Shown here: piece by piece, positions 1 to 7,463 of the stretch
Layout: every line of letters begins with the position of its first letter
How positions within the stretch are numbered: position 1 is the first letter of the stretch
Assembly: GCA_946481615.1 (NCBI GenBank)
Contig: CAMLOR010000038.1
Span: forward strand, 1 to 20,582
Direction of reading: 5' to 3'
DNA length: 20,582 bases
Source: an uncultured Aquimonas sp.
GTDB lineage: Bacteria; Pseudomonadota; Gammaproteobacteria; Xanthomonadales; Xanthomonadaceae
Notes under the pieces: model-generated
What the model was told of the DNA's origin: nothing
Databases searched by the model: none
The model's input: only the letters and a program-made list of their open reading frames with translations
Position numbers and translations under genes: made by a program

Positions 1-1425
1 GGCAGCGCGTATGCCGTCGCCGTTTCGCTGCAGCCGACCGATCCGGACCAGACCTGCACGGTGAGCGCCGCCAACGGCACGCTCGCCGGCGCGAACGTCG
101 CCAACGTCGTGGTGAACTGTGCGACCGCCATGTACACGATCGGCGGCACTCTCTCCGGTCTGGCCGCGGGCAATGCGGTCACGTTGACCAACAACGGCGG
201 CGATGCGCTGGTGCTATCGGCCGACGGCAGTTTCGCGTTCGCCACTTCGCTCGGCGACGGCGCGGCCTACGACGTTGCAGTAAGCGTGCAGCCGACCACG
301 CCGAACCAGGCCTGCAGCGTCGCCAACGGTGTGGGCACCGTCGACGGCGCCAACGTCACGTCGGTCGCCGTGACTTGCGTCACCACGACGTACGGCATCG
401 GCGGCACGGTGTCCGGGCTCGATGCGGGCAACAGCCTCACGCTGACCAACAATGGCGGCGATGCGCTCGCCGTGAGCGCCAACGGCGCCTTCGCCTTCGC
501 CACGCAGATCGGCGACGGCGGCAGCTACGCGGTCGCCATCGCCGTGCAGCCGGCGAATCCTGCGCAGACCTGCGTCGTGAGCGGCGGCAGCGGCACGGTG
601 CAGGGCGCCGATGTCACCACGGTGGCGGTGGCCTGCGACGCGGCGACGTTCGTCGTCACGCCGGCGGCCGGCCTGCACGGCGCGCTCGACCCCGCTACGG
701 CGCAGACCGTGTCCGCAGGTGCGACTGCGACCTTCACCGTCACGCCGGACCTCGGCTACGAGATCGGCGCGGTGAGCGGATGCGGCGGCATCCTCGGCGG
801 AACGCAGTACGTCACCGGCGCGATCGCTGCCGACTGCACGGTGACGGCGAGCTTCGTCAAGCGCGTGATCACCGGCACCACGCCCGGCGGCGCGGCGACC
901 GCGTCCGTGGCGGGCGACTGGGTGTTCGCACCGGCGGGCAACGGCGCGGCGCAGAGCGCGGGCTTCATTCCGACCACCGGCCATCCCAAGAGCCCGCCGC
1001 CGGCACCGGCCAATCTCTCGTTCCCGCAGGGCCTGATCGATTTCGTGCTGGTGGAAGGCGCCGCGGGCAGTGCGGCCTCAGTGCAATTGGTCTTCCCGCA
1101 GCCGATTCCCGCGAACGCGCAGTTCTGGGTCTACGGCCCGACCGCAGACCAGACGGCGCCGCACTGGCACGCACTCGCCGTCACCTTTGCCGGCAACACG
1201 ATGCAGCTGCCGCCGATCGACGGCGGCGCGGGCGATGGCGACCTCACGGCGAATGCCGCGATCCCGTTCGTCGGCGGCATGGTGGTGGTGCAGGGCACGG
1301 TGACGACATCGTCGCCGCTCGTGATTCCGGTCAGTTCACCGTGGACCCTGTCCGCGCTCGCGATGCTTGTGCTGCTGCTGGCGCTGGGCTTCGGGCGGAC
1401 AGCCCTGGCGCCATCGCGGGAGTGA
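1..1425 (+). CDS. Surface/secreted repeat protein, 3' part (choice-of-anchor U domain, IPTL-CTERM-like tail)
   Basis: The frame is open from base 1, so this is the C-terminal 474 residues of a longer protein. It begins inside a tandem repeat: a partial unit (codons 1-40) and two complete 86-residue units (nt 121-378 and 379-636). Each unit carries IGGT-x-SGL, a TLTNNGGDAL segment and two cysteines near unit positions 65 and 86 that could pair. About 75 residues resembling bacterial Ig-like/InlB-type repeats follow (VTP, then GxGxVSGCGG). Next is a domain matching the choice-of-anchor U type (FPQGLIDF, FWVYGPT, HWHAL). The end has IPVSSPW, a hydrophobic helix and then Arg, which resembles IPTL-CTERM sorting signals although the motif is IPVS. 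Family knowledge suggests an envelope-anchored or exported surface protein. Its N-terminus and function cannot be seen here. Confidence 0.85.
   Translation, partial: GSAYAVAVSLQPTDPDQTCTVSAANGTLAGANVANVVVNCATAMYTIGGTLSGLAAGNAVTLTNNGGDALVLSADGSFAFATSLGDGAAYDVAVSVQPTTPNQACSVANGVGTVDGANVTSVAVTCVTTTYGIGGTVSGLDAGNSLTLTNNGGDALAVSANGAFAFATQIGDGGSYAVAIAVQPANPAQTCVVSGGSGTVQGADVTTVAVACDAATFVVTPAAGLHGALDPATAQTVSAGATATFTVTPDLGYEIGAVSGCGGILGGTQYVTGAIAADCTVTASFVKRVITGTTPGGAATASVAGDWVFAPAGNGAAQSAGFIPTTGHPKSPPPAPANLSFPQGLIDFVLVEGAAGSAASVQLVFPQPIPANAQFWVYGPTADQTAPHWHALAVTFAGNTMQLPPIDGGAGDGDLTANAAIPFVGGMVVVQGTVTTSSPLVIPVSSPWTLSALAMLVLLLALGFGRTALAPSRE
121..636 (+). repeat. Two full 86-codon tandem repeats in the surface protein
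   Basis: Units 121-378 and 379-636 are both exactly 258 nt. They encode the same pattern: IGGT, SGL-x-AGN, TLTNNGGDAL, FAFAT-x-x-GDG, VQP, two Cys, and V-x-C at the end. Bases 1-120 are the end of a further unit, so the array continues upstream of the window. The identical unit length with residue-level drift points to duplication of a beta-sandwich module. Confidence 0.85.
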
Positions 1426-1433
1426 TGCGGGAC

Positions 1434-1464
1434 GCATGCCGGCGCGCACTGCGCGCCGGCATGC
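1434..1464. terminator. Perfect 14-bp hairpin between convergent genes
   Basis: GCATGCCGGCGCGC (1434-1447), a 3-nt loop and its exact reverse complement (1451-1464) lie nine bases after the surface-protein stop. The gene on the other strand converges on it. There is no T-run on either side, so it would be a non-canonical, possibly bidirectional, terminator or a transcript-end stabiliser. Confidence 0.6.
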
Positions 1465-1478
1465 CCAGCGCGGGGGAA

Positions 1479-1546
1479 CTACTTCACAGGTCCCGCACGA
1501 ACGCATCGAATTCGTCGTGCATGATCTCGACGAGCTGCTCCCGTGC
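1479..1546 (-). pseudogene. Remnant of the 3' end of a paralogue of the 8760-9218 gene
   Basis: On the minus strand, directly after the maa stop and in the same frame, the sequence reads A-R-E-Q-L-V-E-IMHDEFDAFV-R-D-L-stop. This matches the C-terminus of the protein at 8760-9218 (V-K-IMHDEFDAFV-Q-E-L-L-K). At DNA level 1494-1527 and 8776-8809 agree at 32 of 34 positions. The match continues to the stop region (ctacttca at 1479 and 8760) after a one-base deletion that creates the earlier stop here. No start codon or upstream domain remains, so this is a gene fragment left by deletion or recombination. Confidence 0.75.
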
Positions 1547-2098
1547 TTACGCCTTCACCCGCGCCGGATTCCCCACCACCGTCGCACCCTTCGGCACATC
1601 GCGTGTCACCACGCTGCCTGCGCCGATCAGCGCATCGTCGCCCACCGTGACGCCCGGCAGGATCAGCGCGCCCGCACCGATCCACACGTTCCGCCCGATC
1701 CGCACGGGTCGTCCGAATTCCAGGCCTTGCGCACGCACCGCCGGGTCGCGTGGATGGTCGGCTGTCAGGATCTGCACGCCCGGTGCGATCTGCGTGCCGT
1801 CGCCGATGTCCACGGCGACCACATCGAGGATCACACAGTTGAAGTTGAGGAAGACGCCGCGGCCCAGCGAGATGTTGAAGCCGTAGTCGCAGTGGAAGGG
1901 CGGGCGGATCGCCGCGCCTTCGCCGACGGTCTTGAAGCGCTCGCGCAGCAGGGCGAGGCGCTGGCCGCCCGACAAACCCGGCGTCAGGTTGTAGCGGTCC
2001 ATCCACGCGCGCGCCGCGGCCTGGTCGGCTTCGATCTGTGCGTCGGCGGCGCAATACCACTCGCCGGCCAGCATTCGCTGCTTCTGGGTCTGGTCCAC
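1547..2098 (-). CDS. maa: Maltose/sugar O-acetyltransferase
   Basis: A 183-residue cytoplasmic enzyme that transfers acetyl from acetyl-CoA to maltose, glucose or related sugars. The N-terminal Mac domain (about 5-57) includes K-x-x-MLAGEWY and AR-x-x-x-x-RYN. A left-handed beta-helix of hexapeptide repeats follows (about 70-180), with RPPFHCDYG, FLNFNCVILD, IGDGTQIAPGV, VWIGAGALILPGVTVG and the terminal GNPARV. The catalytic histidine is His115 in TADHP, the same number as in LacA/Maa relatives, and overall length matches the family. The start is GTG at 2098: the protein then begins exactly where E. coli Maa aligns, and a -10-like TAGAGT ends six bases upstream. It is divergent from the secreted hydrolase at 2222 and convergent with the surface protein. 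Confidence 0.93.
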   Translation of the reverse strand: MDQTQKQRMLAGEWYCAADAQIEADQAAARAWMDRYNLTPGLSGGQRLALLRERFKTVGEGAAIRPPFHCDYGFNISLGRGVFLNFNCVILDVVAVDIGDGTQIAPGVQILTADHPRDPAVRAQGLEFGRPVRIGRNVWIGAGALILPGVTVGDDALIGAGSVVTRDVPKGATVVGNPARVKA

Positions 2099-2104
2099 GG
2101 GTCC

Positions 2105-2110
2105 ACTCTA
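2105..2110 (-). promoter_or_regulatory. -10-like TAGAGT for maa (leaderless)
   Basis: Minus-strand TAGAGT is followed by six bases (ggaccc) and then the GTG start. This spacing would put the transcription start on the start codon. No Shine-Dalgarno sequence is present. Confidence 0.5.
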
Positions 2111-2221
2111 GCCGAGACGATCGCGTGACGGGAGCGTTGCTTCTCGCGCCGCGACGCAGTGCGCTTCACGTCGCCATCGGCCACGTGCTAAAAGCGGCTT
2201 CCGTCGACGCCGAGGGTCGCA

Positions 2222-3346
2222 ATGTCCACGCACCGTAAGTGGTTGTCCGTTCCTGCCGCGTGTCTTCTGTTTCTGTTTGCTTCGGCCGCGGTGCCAGCCG
2301 CGGATCCTTCCATCCCCGATCCGGATTCACCGAAGGAGGAAACCGGCACGCTGGGCAAGGCGCCTTACCGCGTCGATTTTCCCGGCCGCTGGAATGGAGA
2401 GCTCGTGATGCTGGCGCATGGCTTCGAGCCAGCGGGCGTGCCGCGCACCGAACCCTGGCCGCAGAACGAAGCGACCGGCGTGTTCCTTTCTGCCGGTTAT
2501 GCGGTGGCGCAGAGTGGATACTCGTCGCAAGGCTGGGCCATACGCGAGGCGGTCGAAGACACGGAGCAATTGCGGCGCCACTTCATCGGGAAGTACGGCG
2601 CGACCCGCAGTTATCTCGTCGGTTTCTCGATGGGCGGCGGCGTGGCGATCGCCAGCCTGGAGCAGCATTCCGCCCACTACGATGGCGCGCTCTCGCTGTG
2701 CGGCGTCAATGTTCCGGGGCGGTGGCTGATCGAAGAATTGTTCACCACGCTGGTGGCCTTCGATCATTTCTTCCCGGACGCGAAAGGCCTTGCGGGTGGC
2801 CTTTCGGATCCCGCGTCCGCGGCGTCCGATCAGATGAGCGTGATGCAGGCCGTTGCCTCCGCGCTTGCGCTCGAGCCCGACGCCGCCGCGTTGCTCGCCG
2901 CGCATCTGCAGGTTCCAGGCGAAGCCTTGCCCGGCGTCATCAGCCTGCACCACATGGTCTTCCGCGACGTCGCGCAGCGCGCGGCCGGCATGCCGGTGGA
3001 CAACCGCACCACGCGCTATCGCGGCTTCGGCGACGACGAGGCGTTCAATGCGTCGGTACGGCGTTACGCCGGCGATGCGGCCGCAATGCGGCACGTCGCG
3101 GCGGCACCGGCGCTCACCGGCGATCCGCGCAAGCCGCTGGTGATCCAGTACAACCGGGACGATCCGACGGTCGCGCCGCGTTTCCAGTCGGTCTATGCCG
3201 ATCTGGCGAAGAAGGCTGCACCGGCGCCGGTGACTCCGCCGCTCGTGGGCGAGGGTCATTGCGGGTTTTCGGGCGAACAGATCGCCGCGGCTTTCCGCGT
3301 GTTGACCGATTGGGTGGAAAGCGGCGAGCGACCGGCGCTCGAATGA
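2222..3346 (+). CDS. Secreted alpha/beta hydrolase
   Basis: A 374-residue protein with a signal peptide (basic start M-S-T-H-R-K, hydrophobic 10-25, likely cut after AVPAA near residue 27), so it probably acts in the periplasm or outside. Catalytic residues visible by family logic are the nucleophile Ser136 in GFSMGGG, an acid at Asp313/314 in YNRDD, and His346 in GEGHCGF. An early LAHGFEP segment fits the oxyanion-hole strand. The fold is clear, but the substrate is not: esterase, tannase/feruloyl-esterase-like or peptidase activities are all possible. It is monocistronic and divergent from maa; a TAAAAG at 2189-2194 could be its -10. Its stop overlaps an ATG (ATGA) that opens a short tail in the -1 frame. 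Confidence 0.88.
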   Translation: MSTHRKWLSVPAACLLFLFASAAVPAADPSIPDPDSPKEETGTLGKAPYRVDFPGRWNGELVMLAHGFEPAGVPRTEPWPQNEATGVFLSAGYAVAQSGYSSQGWAIREAVEDTEQLRRHFIGKYGATRSYLVGFSMGGGVAIASLEQHSAHYDGALSLCGVNVPGRWLIEELFTTLVAFDHFFPDAKGLAGGLSDPASAASDQMSVMQAVASALALEPDAAALLAAHLQVPGEALPGVISLHHMVFRDVAQRAAGMPVDNRTTRYRGFGDDEAFNASVRRYAGDAAAMRHVAAAPALTGDPRKPLVIQYNRDDPTVAPRFQSVYADLAKKAAPAPVTPPLVGEGHCGFSGEQIAAAFRVLTDWVESGERPALE

Positions 3347-3402
3347 CGTCCGCTGCGTCGCCAGGCGAAATCTTCGCGAACGGCTTCGAGGACGCAGACT
3401 GA
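3343..3402 (+). other. Short -1-frame tail with an IFANGFE motif
   Basis: An ATG overlapping the hydrolase stop (ATGA) opens 19 codons ending G-E-IFANGFE-D-A-D-stop. From family recollection, F-x-x-GFE endings close many secreted proteins of Xanthomonadales, so this looks like the natural C-terminus of the preceding hydrolase moved out of frame. It could also be a real coupled mini-ORF. See findings. Confidence 0.5.
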
Positions 3403-3426
3403 TCGCCGATCCGTCGCCGGACGCGG

Positions 3427-4533
3427 TCACCTTCGCGGGCCAGGGCTACGCTCGCGACTCGCTGTGGCCTGCGATGCGGTTCGCAGCTGGTCGAGCACCT
3501 CCGAGACCGCATCGATCACCGCCTGCGGCTGGTCGATCTGGATGTTGTGGCGCGACATCGGCACCATGCGCTGCGTGCCGCGCGTCGACAGGGCTGCGGT
3601 TTCGCGGTGTGCCGTCAGCCACGAGGCATGACCGATCTCGCCGAACGGGGGCGTCATTTCCCACTGGCTGTGGGTCAGCACGATCAGCGGCCTGTCGCCG
3701 AACACGCGCCCGTTGCCGAACGCCTTCGCATAGTTCGCATCCGCGCCTTCGTCTTGCGCGAACATGCAGTGTTCGAACTCGCGCGCCTGCGTGTCGAGGT
3801 AGACCGGATCGGCCTGCAGCCGGCGGCGCTCGGCGAGGATGATTTCGCCCAGCGGCACGCGCACGGGATCGGTGCATTGCGCGTAGCGGGCATCGTCCAG
3901 CGGCCCTCGCCTGGCCTCGTCGGCACAACCGCGGAAATGCGCGATCGCCCCGCGGATGCCTTCGGCATCGTCGGCCGCCGCCTCGCGCACCAGCGCCTCG
4001 CCGAAGCGGGGCGCGAGCGCCGCGCCGACGCGCGGCCACAGCCGCTCCTCGGACGGATCCACCAGCACCAGGCCCGCGACCCGTTCCGGATGGGTGGCGG
4101 CGAACAGCTTCATGTTGAACCCACCGAGCGAATGCCCGACCAGCAGCAACGGGCCGTCGATCTTCGCCTTGGCGAGCAACGTGTGCAGGTCGCGCACGGC
4201 GTTGGCCGGCGTGGGCGGCTGCGACGCGGGATCGCTGTAACCCATCCCGGCACGGTCGTAGCTGCACGCGCGCGTGAGCGTGGCGACCGCGGGCTGGATC
4301 AGCGCCCAGGTGGCGGACCAATCGCTCAGGCCCGAATCGAACACCACGGTCGGCGAGCCCGAACCGGCGCAGTAGAGATTCATCCGGCGTCCCGGCGCGA
4401 CTTCGATGCGCCGATGCGGGCGCACGAACTCGTGGGCAACCTCGTCGACCGGAATCAACGCCGGCGGCGCCGCCATCGACGGCGCAGCGAAGAGGAGCGC
4501 GATCAACGCGGTCGGAAACGGCGGGGTGCTCAT
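3427..4533 (-). CDS. Secreted alpha/beta hydrolase
   Basis: A 368-residue protein with a signal peptide (hydrophobic 8-20, likely cleavage near SMAA, residues 19-22). The core alpha/beta hydrolase features are FDSGLSDWSATW (oxyanion region, from residue 65), YDRAGMGYSD (about 92-101), nucleophile Ser135 in GHSLGGF, VLVDPSEE (about 157-163), and the catalytic His329 in MSRHNIQ close to the C-terminus. The acid residue cannot be fixed by eye. The ATG at 4533 overlaps the stop of the upstream dehydrogenase gene (ATGA), so the two are probably one transcript with coupled translation. It converges on the other secreted hydrolase at 2222 with about 80 bp between stops. The proteins are different subfamilies rather than duplicates. 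Substrate unknown. Confidence 0.88.
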   Translation of the reverse strand: MSTPPFPTALIALLFAAPSMAAPPALIPVDEVAHEFVRPHRRIEVAPGRRMNLYCAGSGSPTVVFDSGLSDWSATWALIQPAVATLTRACSYDRAGMGYSDPASQPPTPANAVRDLHTLLAKAKIDGPLLLVGHSLGGFNMKLFAATHPERVAGLVLVDPSEERLWPRVGAALAPRFGEALVREAAADDAEGIRGAIAHFRGCADEARRGPLDDARYAQCTDPVRVPLGEIILAERRRLQADPVYLDTQAREFEHCMFAQDEGADANYAKAFGNGRVFGDRPLIVLTHSQWEMTPPFGEIGHASWLTAHRETAALSTRGTQRMVPMSRHNIQIDQPQAVIDAVSEVLDQLRTASQATASRERSPGPRR

Positions 4534-5396
4534 CGCTTCTCCGGAGCCGGTTGCAGGACGGCGGCCATGTCGAGCGCGGACAGTCCGCGCTCGCATGCTG
4601 CCGCGAACAGGCATTCGCATTCGGCGATCAGCGGAGCGGGAACGGACGCCGTGCGTGCCTGCTCTGCCACGAGCGCCGCGATCTGCGCGACGTCGCCGAT
4701 CGCGGCCTGCGGCGAAAACTCGCGCTGCACGAGCTTCTCGAGCTTGGCCCGCGACACCGCGCTCGCCATCGGCCCGGCATCCAGCACGCGTCGGAACAGC
4801 GCCAGGTCGATGTCCAGCGCTTCGGCCACACGCGTGGCCTCGGCGAGCGCCGCCACAGTCGCGATCAGGTAGTGATTCACCGCGAGCTTCAGCCGCAAGG
4901 CGTTCGGCACCGCGCCGCAATGCACGATCTCGCGGCAGAGCGGCGCGAGCAGCGGTTCGACGCGGCGCACGTCCTCGTCGGGCCCGGCCAGCATCCCGAT
5001 CAGTTCGCCCCGTTCGGCCGGAACGCGCGAGCCGGAAACCGGCGCCTCGACATGGCGGCCGCCGTGCGCGCGCACCTCGTCGGCGAGTTCGCGCGAGTAT
5101 TCGGCTGACGTGGTCCCCAGCATCACCAGCGTCGCCTTCGCGACGCGCGCGGCGAAAGCCGGCGTGCCGCGCCCGAGCGCTGCGTCCACCGCGTGGCGGT
5201 CGAGCAGCGACACGAGCACGACATCGCTGCCGGCGAACAGATCGTCGACCGTCTCCACCACCGTGGCGCCGTCCGCGATCAGCAGCTCCGCGCGCGCTCG
5301 CGTGCGATTCCATATCCGCAGCGGCACGCCGGCGCCGAGCAGGCGGCGCGCCATCGGCAATCCCATGGTGCCGATCCCGAGGAATCCGACCTGCAT
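4530..5396 (-). CDS. NAD(P)-dependent oxidoreductase, beta-hydroxyacid dehydrogenase family
   Basis: A 288-residue protein of the 3-hydroxyisobutyrate dehydrogenase/GLYR1 family, oxidising or reducing small hydroxyacids or semialdehydes with NAD(P). The N-terminal Rossmann domain opens GFLGIGTMGLPMA (GxGxxG, residues 4-16), and WNRT near 29-32 helps choose the cofactor. The substrate loop is EAPVSGSRVPAERGEL (117-132). The all-alpha C-terminal domain carries the expected catalytic Lys170 and Asn174 in LKLAVNHYL. Length is normal for the family. The ATG start has a good Shine-Dalgarno (AAGGAG, five bases upstream). It is the first gene of a two-gene unit with the secreted hydrolase and is divergent from the GlxA-like regulator, which makes it a candidate target of that regulator. 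Confidence 0.9.
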   Translation of the reverse strand: MQVGFLGIGTMGLPMARRLLGAGVPLRIWNRTRARAELLIADGATVVETVDDLFAGSDVVLVSLLDRHAVDAALGRGTPAFAARVAKATLVMLGTTSAEYSRELADEVRAHGGRHVEAPVSGSRVPAERGELIGMLAGPDEDVRRVEPLLAPLCREIVHCGAVPNALRLKLAVNHYLIATVAALAEATRVAEALDIDLALFRRVLDAGPMASAVSRAKLEKLVQREFSPQAAIGDVAQIAALVAEQARTASVPAPLIAECECLFAAACERGLSALDMAAVLQPAPEKR

Positions 5397-5401
5397 GCCC
5401 G

Positions 5402-5407
5402 CTCCTT
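5402..5407 (-). promoter_or_regulatory. Ribosome binding site AAGGAG of the dehydrogenase gene
   Basis: Minus-strand AAGGAG lies five bases before the ATG at 5396. Together with a GATACT -10-like box at 5429-5434 it indicates a short conventional leader, in contrast to the leaderless neighbours. Confidence 0.55.
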
Positions 5408-5428
5408 GCCGAAAGGGTGCATTTTCAG

Positions 5429-5434
5429 AGTATC
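5429..5434 (-). promoter_or_regulatory. -10-like GATACT for the dehydrogenase operon
   Basis: Minus-strand GATACT would give an approximately 25-nt leader containing the AAGGAG site. The same bases read on the plus strand give TATCCT, so an outward promoter there cannot be excluded. No convincing -35 is seen. Confidence 0.35.
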
Positions 5435-5510
5435 CTGCCCGCACCGGCGAGTGCCCGAAACGACAGCATAGGTGCCAAACCCGCCAGCGCCGGCCGCGGC
5501 GGAATTGGGC

Positions 5511-5516
5511 TATCGT
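5511..5516 (+). promoter_or_regulatory. -10-like TATCGT for the GlxA-type regulator (leaderless)
   Basis: TATCGT, six bases (gacggc), then the ATG at 5523. The spacing predicts transcription starting at the A of ATG and favours this start over the upstream GTG at 5472. Confidence 0.5.
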
Positions 5517-5522
5517 GACGGC

Positions 5523-6503
5523 ATGAAAGACTTCGAAGTGCTCATCCTCGAGGGCGCCTATCCGAGCAGCGTCGCGATGAGCCGCGACATCCTCGACGCG
5601 GCGTCGACGCTCGCGCCGCGCGTCGGAGCCCCGGCGCCGACCTGGGGCCTGTATTCGCTGCAAGGCGGCCGCGTGCCGCTGCGCGACGGCATCAGCGTCG
5701 AGACGCGTGCGCTGCCGCCGCGTCGGCGCGGCTCCGCTTCGGTGCTCGTCGTGCCCGGTCTGGGTGCGGATCCGCAGCTCATCCTCGAACGCATGGCCAC
5801 GCCGGAAGGACGCGCCATCGCGCGCCGCCTCGCCGCGCACGTGGCGCGCGGCGGCGAAATCGCTGCCTCGTGCTCGGCCGTCTTCGTGCTGCAGGCCGCC
5901 GGTGTGCTTGCCGGGCGGCGCGCAACCACGACCTGGTGGCTCGCGCCGGTGCTGGCGCGCCTGCAGCCCGCCAGCCTCGTCGAGGCCGATCGCATGGTGT
6001 GTGCCGACGGCCCGATCGTGACGGCGGGGGCCGCGTTCGCGCATGCCGATCTGATGTTGCATGTGCTTCGCAATCGCTGCGGGCCGCGGCTCAGCGAGAT
6101 GGTCGCGCGGATGATGTTGCTGGAGCCGCGCCATGCGCAGTCGGCCTTCGTCATCCCGGAAGTGCTGGCCAGCGGCCACCGGCTGGTGTCGCAACTCGCG
6201 GCCAGGCTGGAAGCCTCGCTGCCGGTGGTGCCGCCCGTGTCGCAACTGGCCCGCGAACTGTGCGTGTCGGAACGCACGCTCGCCCGGCATGTGCGCCAGG
6301 CCACGGGGAAAGGGCCGTTGGCGTTCGTGCAGGGCGTTCGCGTGCAACGCGCCCGCGCGCTCCTGCACAACAGCCGCATGACCATCGAGCAGGTCGCCGC
6401 CCAAGTCGGTTATCAGGATGCGACCGCGTTGCGCAAACTGATCCGCAAGGCCATGGGCGTCACGCCCGGGCGCTTCCGTGCGGCGGCGATGGTGGAAGCG
6501 TAA
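5523..6503 (+). CDS. GlxA/FtrA-type transcriptional regulator (DJ-1/PfpI domain + AraC HTH)
   Basis: A 326-residue regulator. Residues about 3-185 form a DJ-1/PfpI (glutamine-amidotransferase-like) sensor domain with the elbow cysteine Cys117 in GGEIAASCSAVFVLQAAG and the family segment GRRATTTWWLAP. Residues about 218-320 are an AraC-type double helix-turn-helix (VSERTLARHVRQATG and MTIEQVAAQVGYQDATALRKLIRKAMGV-x-PGRFR, each read in parts). Family members activate nearby catabolic or detoxification genes, and the DJ-1 domain usually acts as an effector sensor rather than an enzyme. A GTG 17 codons upstream (5472) is in frame, but MKDFEVLILEG fits the family start and the -10-like box sits just before it. 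It is divergent from the dehydrogenase/hydrolase pair and upstream of a dienelactone-hydrolase-like gene. Confidence 0.92.
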   Translation: MKDFEVLILEGAYPSSVAMSRDILDAASTLAPRVGAPAPTWGLYSLQGGRVPLRDGISVETRALPPRRRGSASVLVVPGLGADPQLILERMATPEGRAIARRLAAHVARGGEIAASCSAVFVLQAAGVLAGRRATTTWWLAPVLARLQPASLVEADRMVCADGPIVTAGAAFAHADLMLHVLRNRCGPRLSEMVARMMLLEPRHAQSAFVIPEVLASGHRLVSQLAARLEASLPVVPPVSQLARELCVSERTLARHVRQATGKGPLAFVQGVRVQRARALLHNSRMTIEQVAAQVGYQDATALRKLIRKAMGVTPGRFRAAAMVEA

Positions 6504-6578
6504 CCCGCGCGTTCGCTCGGGGCGTGGCTGAAATCGCACGAAAGCTGTCGTTTCAGACGCTTCCGCCGATGCCGGGCC

Positions 6579-6596
6579 GCCGCTCAAATGAGCGGC
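6579..6596 (+). terminator. Short 7-bp hairpin after the regulator gene
   Basis: GCCGCTC, loop AAAT, GAGCGGC. It lies in the 115-bp gap between the regulator stop and the next ATG and has no T-run. It could be a weak attenuator or a protein-binding palindrome. Confidence 0.35.
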
Positions 6597-6618
6597 ACCT
6601 TCCCGTGCGCCGTGACCC

Positions 6619-7461
6619 ATGACCGATACCCCCTGCGACGATGCGCTGACGGACTTCCATCGCCGCGCCGTCACGTTGCTCGATGTCGAAAAAACCGTCT
6701 ACGTGTCGGGCTCGGGACCGGCGGTGATCGTGCTGCCGGAAATGCCCGGCATCAGTCCGCACGTGGCGCGCTTCGCCCGCTGGCTGCGGACCGCGGGGTT
6801 CACTGTCTGGCTGCCGTCGCTCTTCGGCCGCGATGGCGCGCTGCCGCGCTCCGAAGAAGGACTGGGCATCCTGAAACGTGCCTGCGTCTCGGCCGAGTTC
6901 CACGCGCTCGCCGGCCGCGGCGCGAGTCCCGTGACGCATTGGCTGCGTGCCCTCGCGCGACACGCGCTGGAAGAATGCGGCGCGCCCGGCGTGGGCGTCG
7001 TCGGCATGTGCTTCACGGGCAACTTCGCGCTCTCGATGATGCTCGATCCGGCGGTGCTGGCACCGGTCCTGGCGCAGCCTTCGCTGCCCTTCGACGCGCC
7101 TGACAAGGTCGAAAGCAGCGACGAGGAACTCGCGGCGGTGCGCGAGCGCCTCGAGCACGAAGATCTGTGCGTCCTCGCGTTCCGCTTCGACGGTGATCGC
7201 CACTGCCGCGCCGAACGCTTCGCGGCCTATCGCGCGGCGCTCGGTCCGCGCTTCGTCGCGCGCGTTCTTCCCGACGCGGTGGCCAATCCGGAGCCGCCGC
7301 CATTCTTCCGCGACGTCGTCGGGTGTCCACACAGCGTATTCACGGCCCATCTGATCGACGCCGAAGGCGAGCTCACGCTGCGCGCGCGCGACGAAGTCAT
7401 CGCTTTCCTGCGCGGCCGGCTTTACCCCGAGCCGCAGTTCGAAGCGGAAACCGTAGTGTGA
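6619..7461 (+). CDS. Dienelactone hydrolase family protein
   Basis: A 280-residue cytoplasmic alpha/beta hydrolase with the cysteine nucleophile typical of dienelactone hydrolases: Cys131 in VGMCFTGNFAL. The acid is Asp191 or Asp193 in FRFDGDRHC, and the histidine is His238 in CPHSVF. VIVLPEMPGISPHV (37-50) fits the strand and oxyanion-hole region, with Glu41 at the position that contacts the Cys in this family. Members hydrolyse dienelactones and related lactones or esters, but the true substrate is unknown here. The gene follows the regulator by 115 bp and runs two bases into the DinB-like gene, so the last two are one operon. No clear Shine-Dalgarno or -10 lies immediately before the ATG. 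Confidence 0.88.
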   Translation: MTDTPCDDALTDFHRRAVTLLDVEKTVYVSGSGPAVIVLPEMPGISPHVARFARWLRTAGFTVWLPSLFGRDGALPRSEEGLGILKRACVSAEFHALAGRGASPVTHWLRALARHALEECGAPGVGVVGMCFTGNFALSMMLDPAVLAPVLAQPSLPFDAPDKVESSDEELAAVRERLEHEDLCVLAFRFDGDRHCRAERFAAYRAALGPRFVARVLPDAVANPEPPPFFRDVVGCPHSVFTAHLIDAEGELTLRARDEVIAFLRGRLYPEPQFEAETVV

Positions 7462-7463
7462 CG

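Noticed and set aside
214..984. Long minus-strand open frame opposite the surface-protein gene
   Set aside because: Arg/Ala-rich composition without any domain. The plus-strand frame has clear repeats and domains, so this is a high-GC shadow frame.
5472..5522. GTG at 5472 as start of the GlxA-type regulator
   Set aside because: It adds a Pro/Ala-rich stretch unlike the family, has no Shine-Dalgarno, and would lie upstream of the TATCGT box that fits the ATG at 5523.
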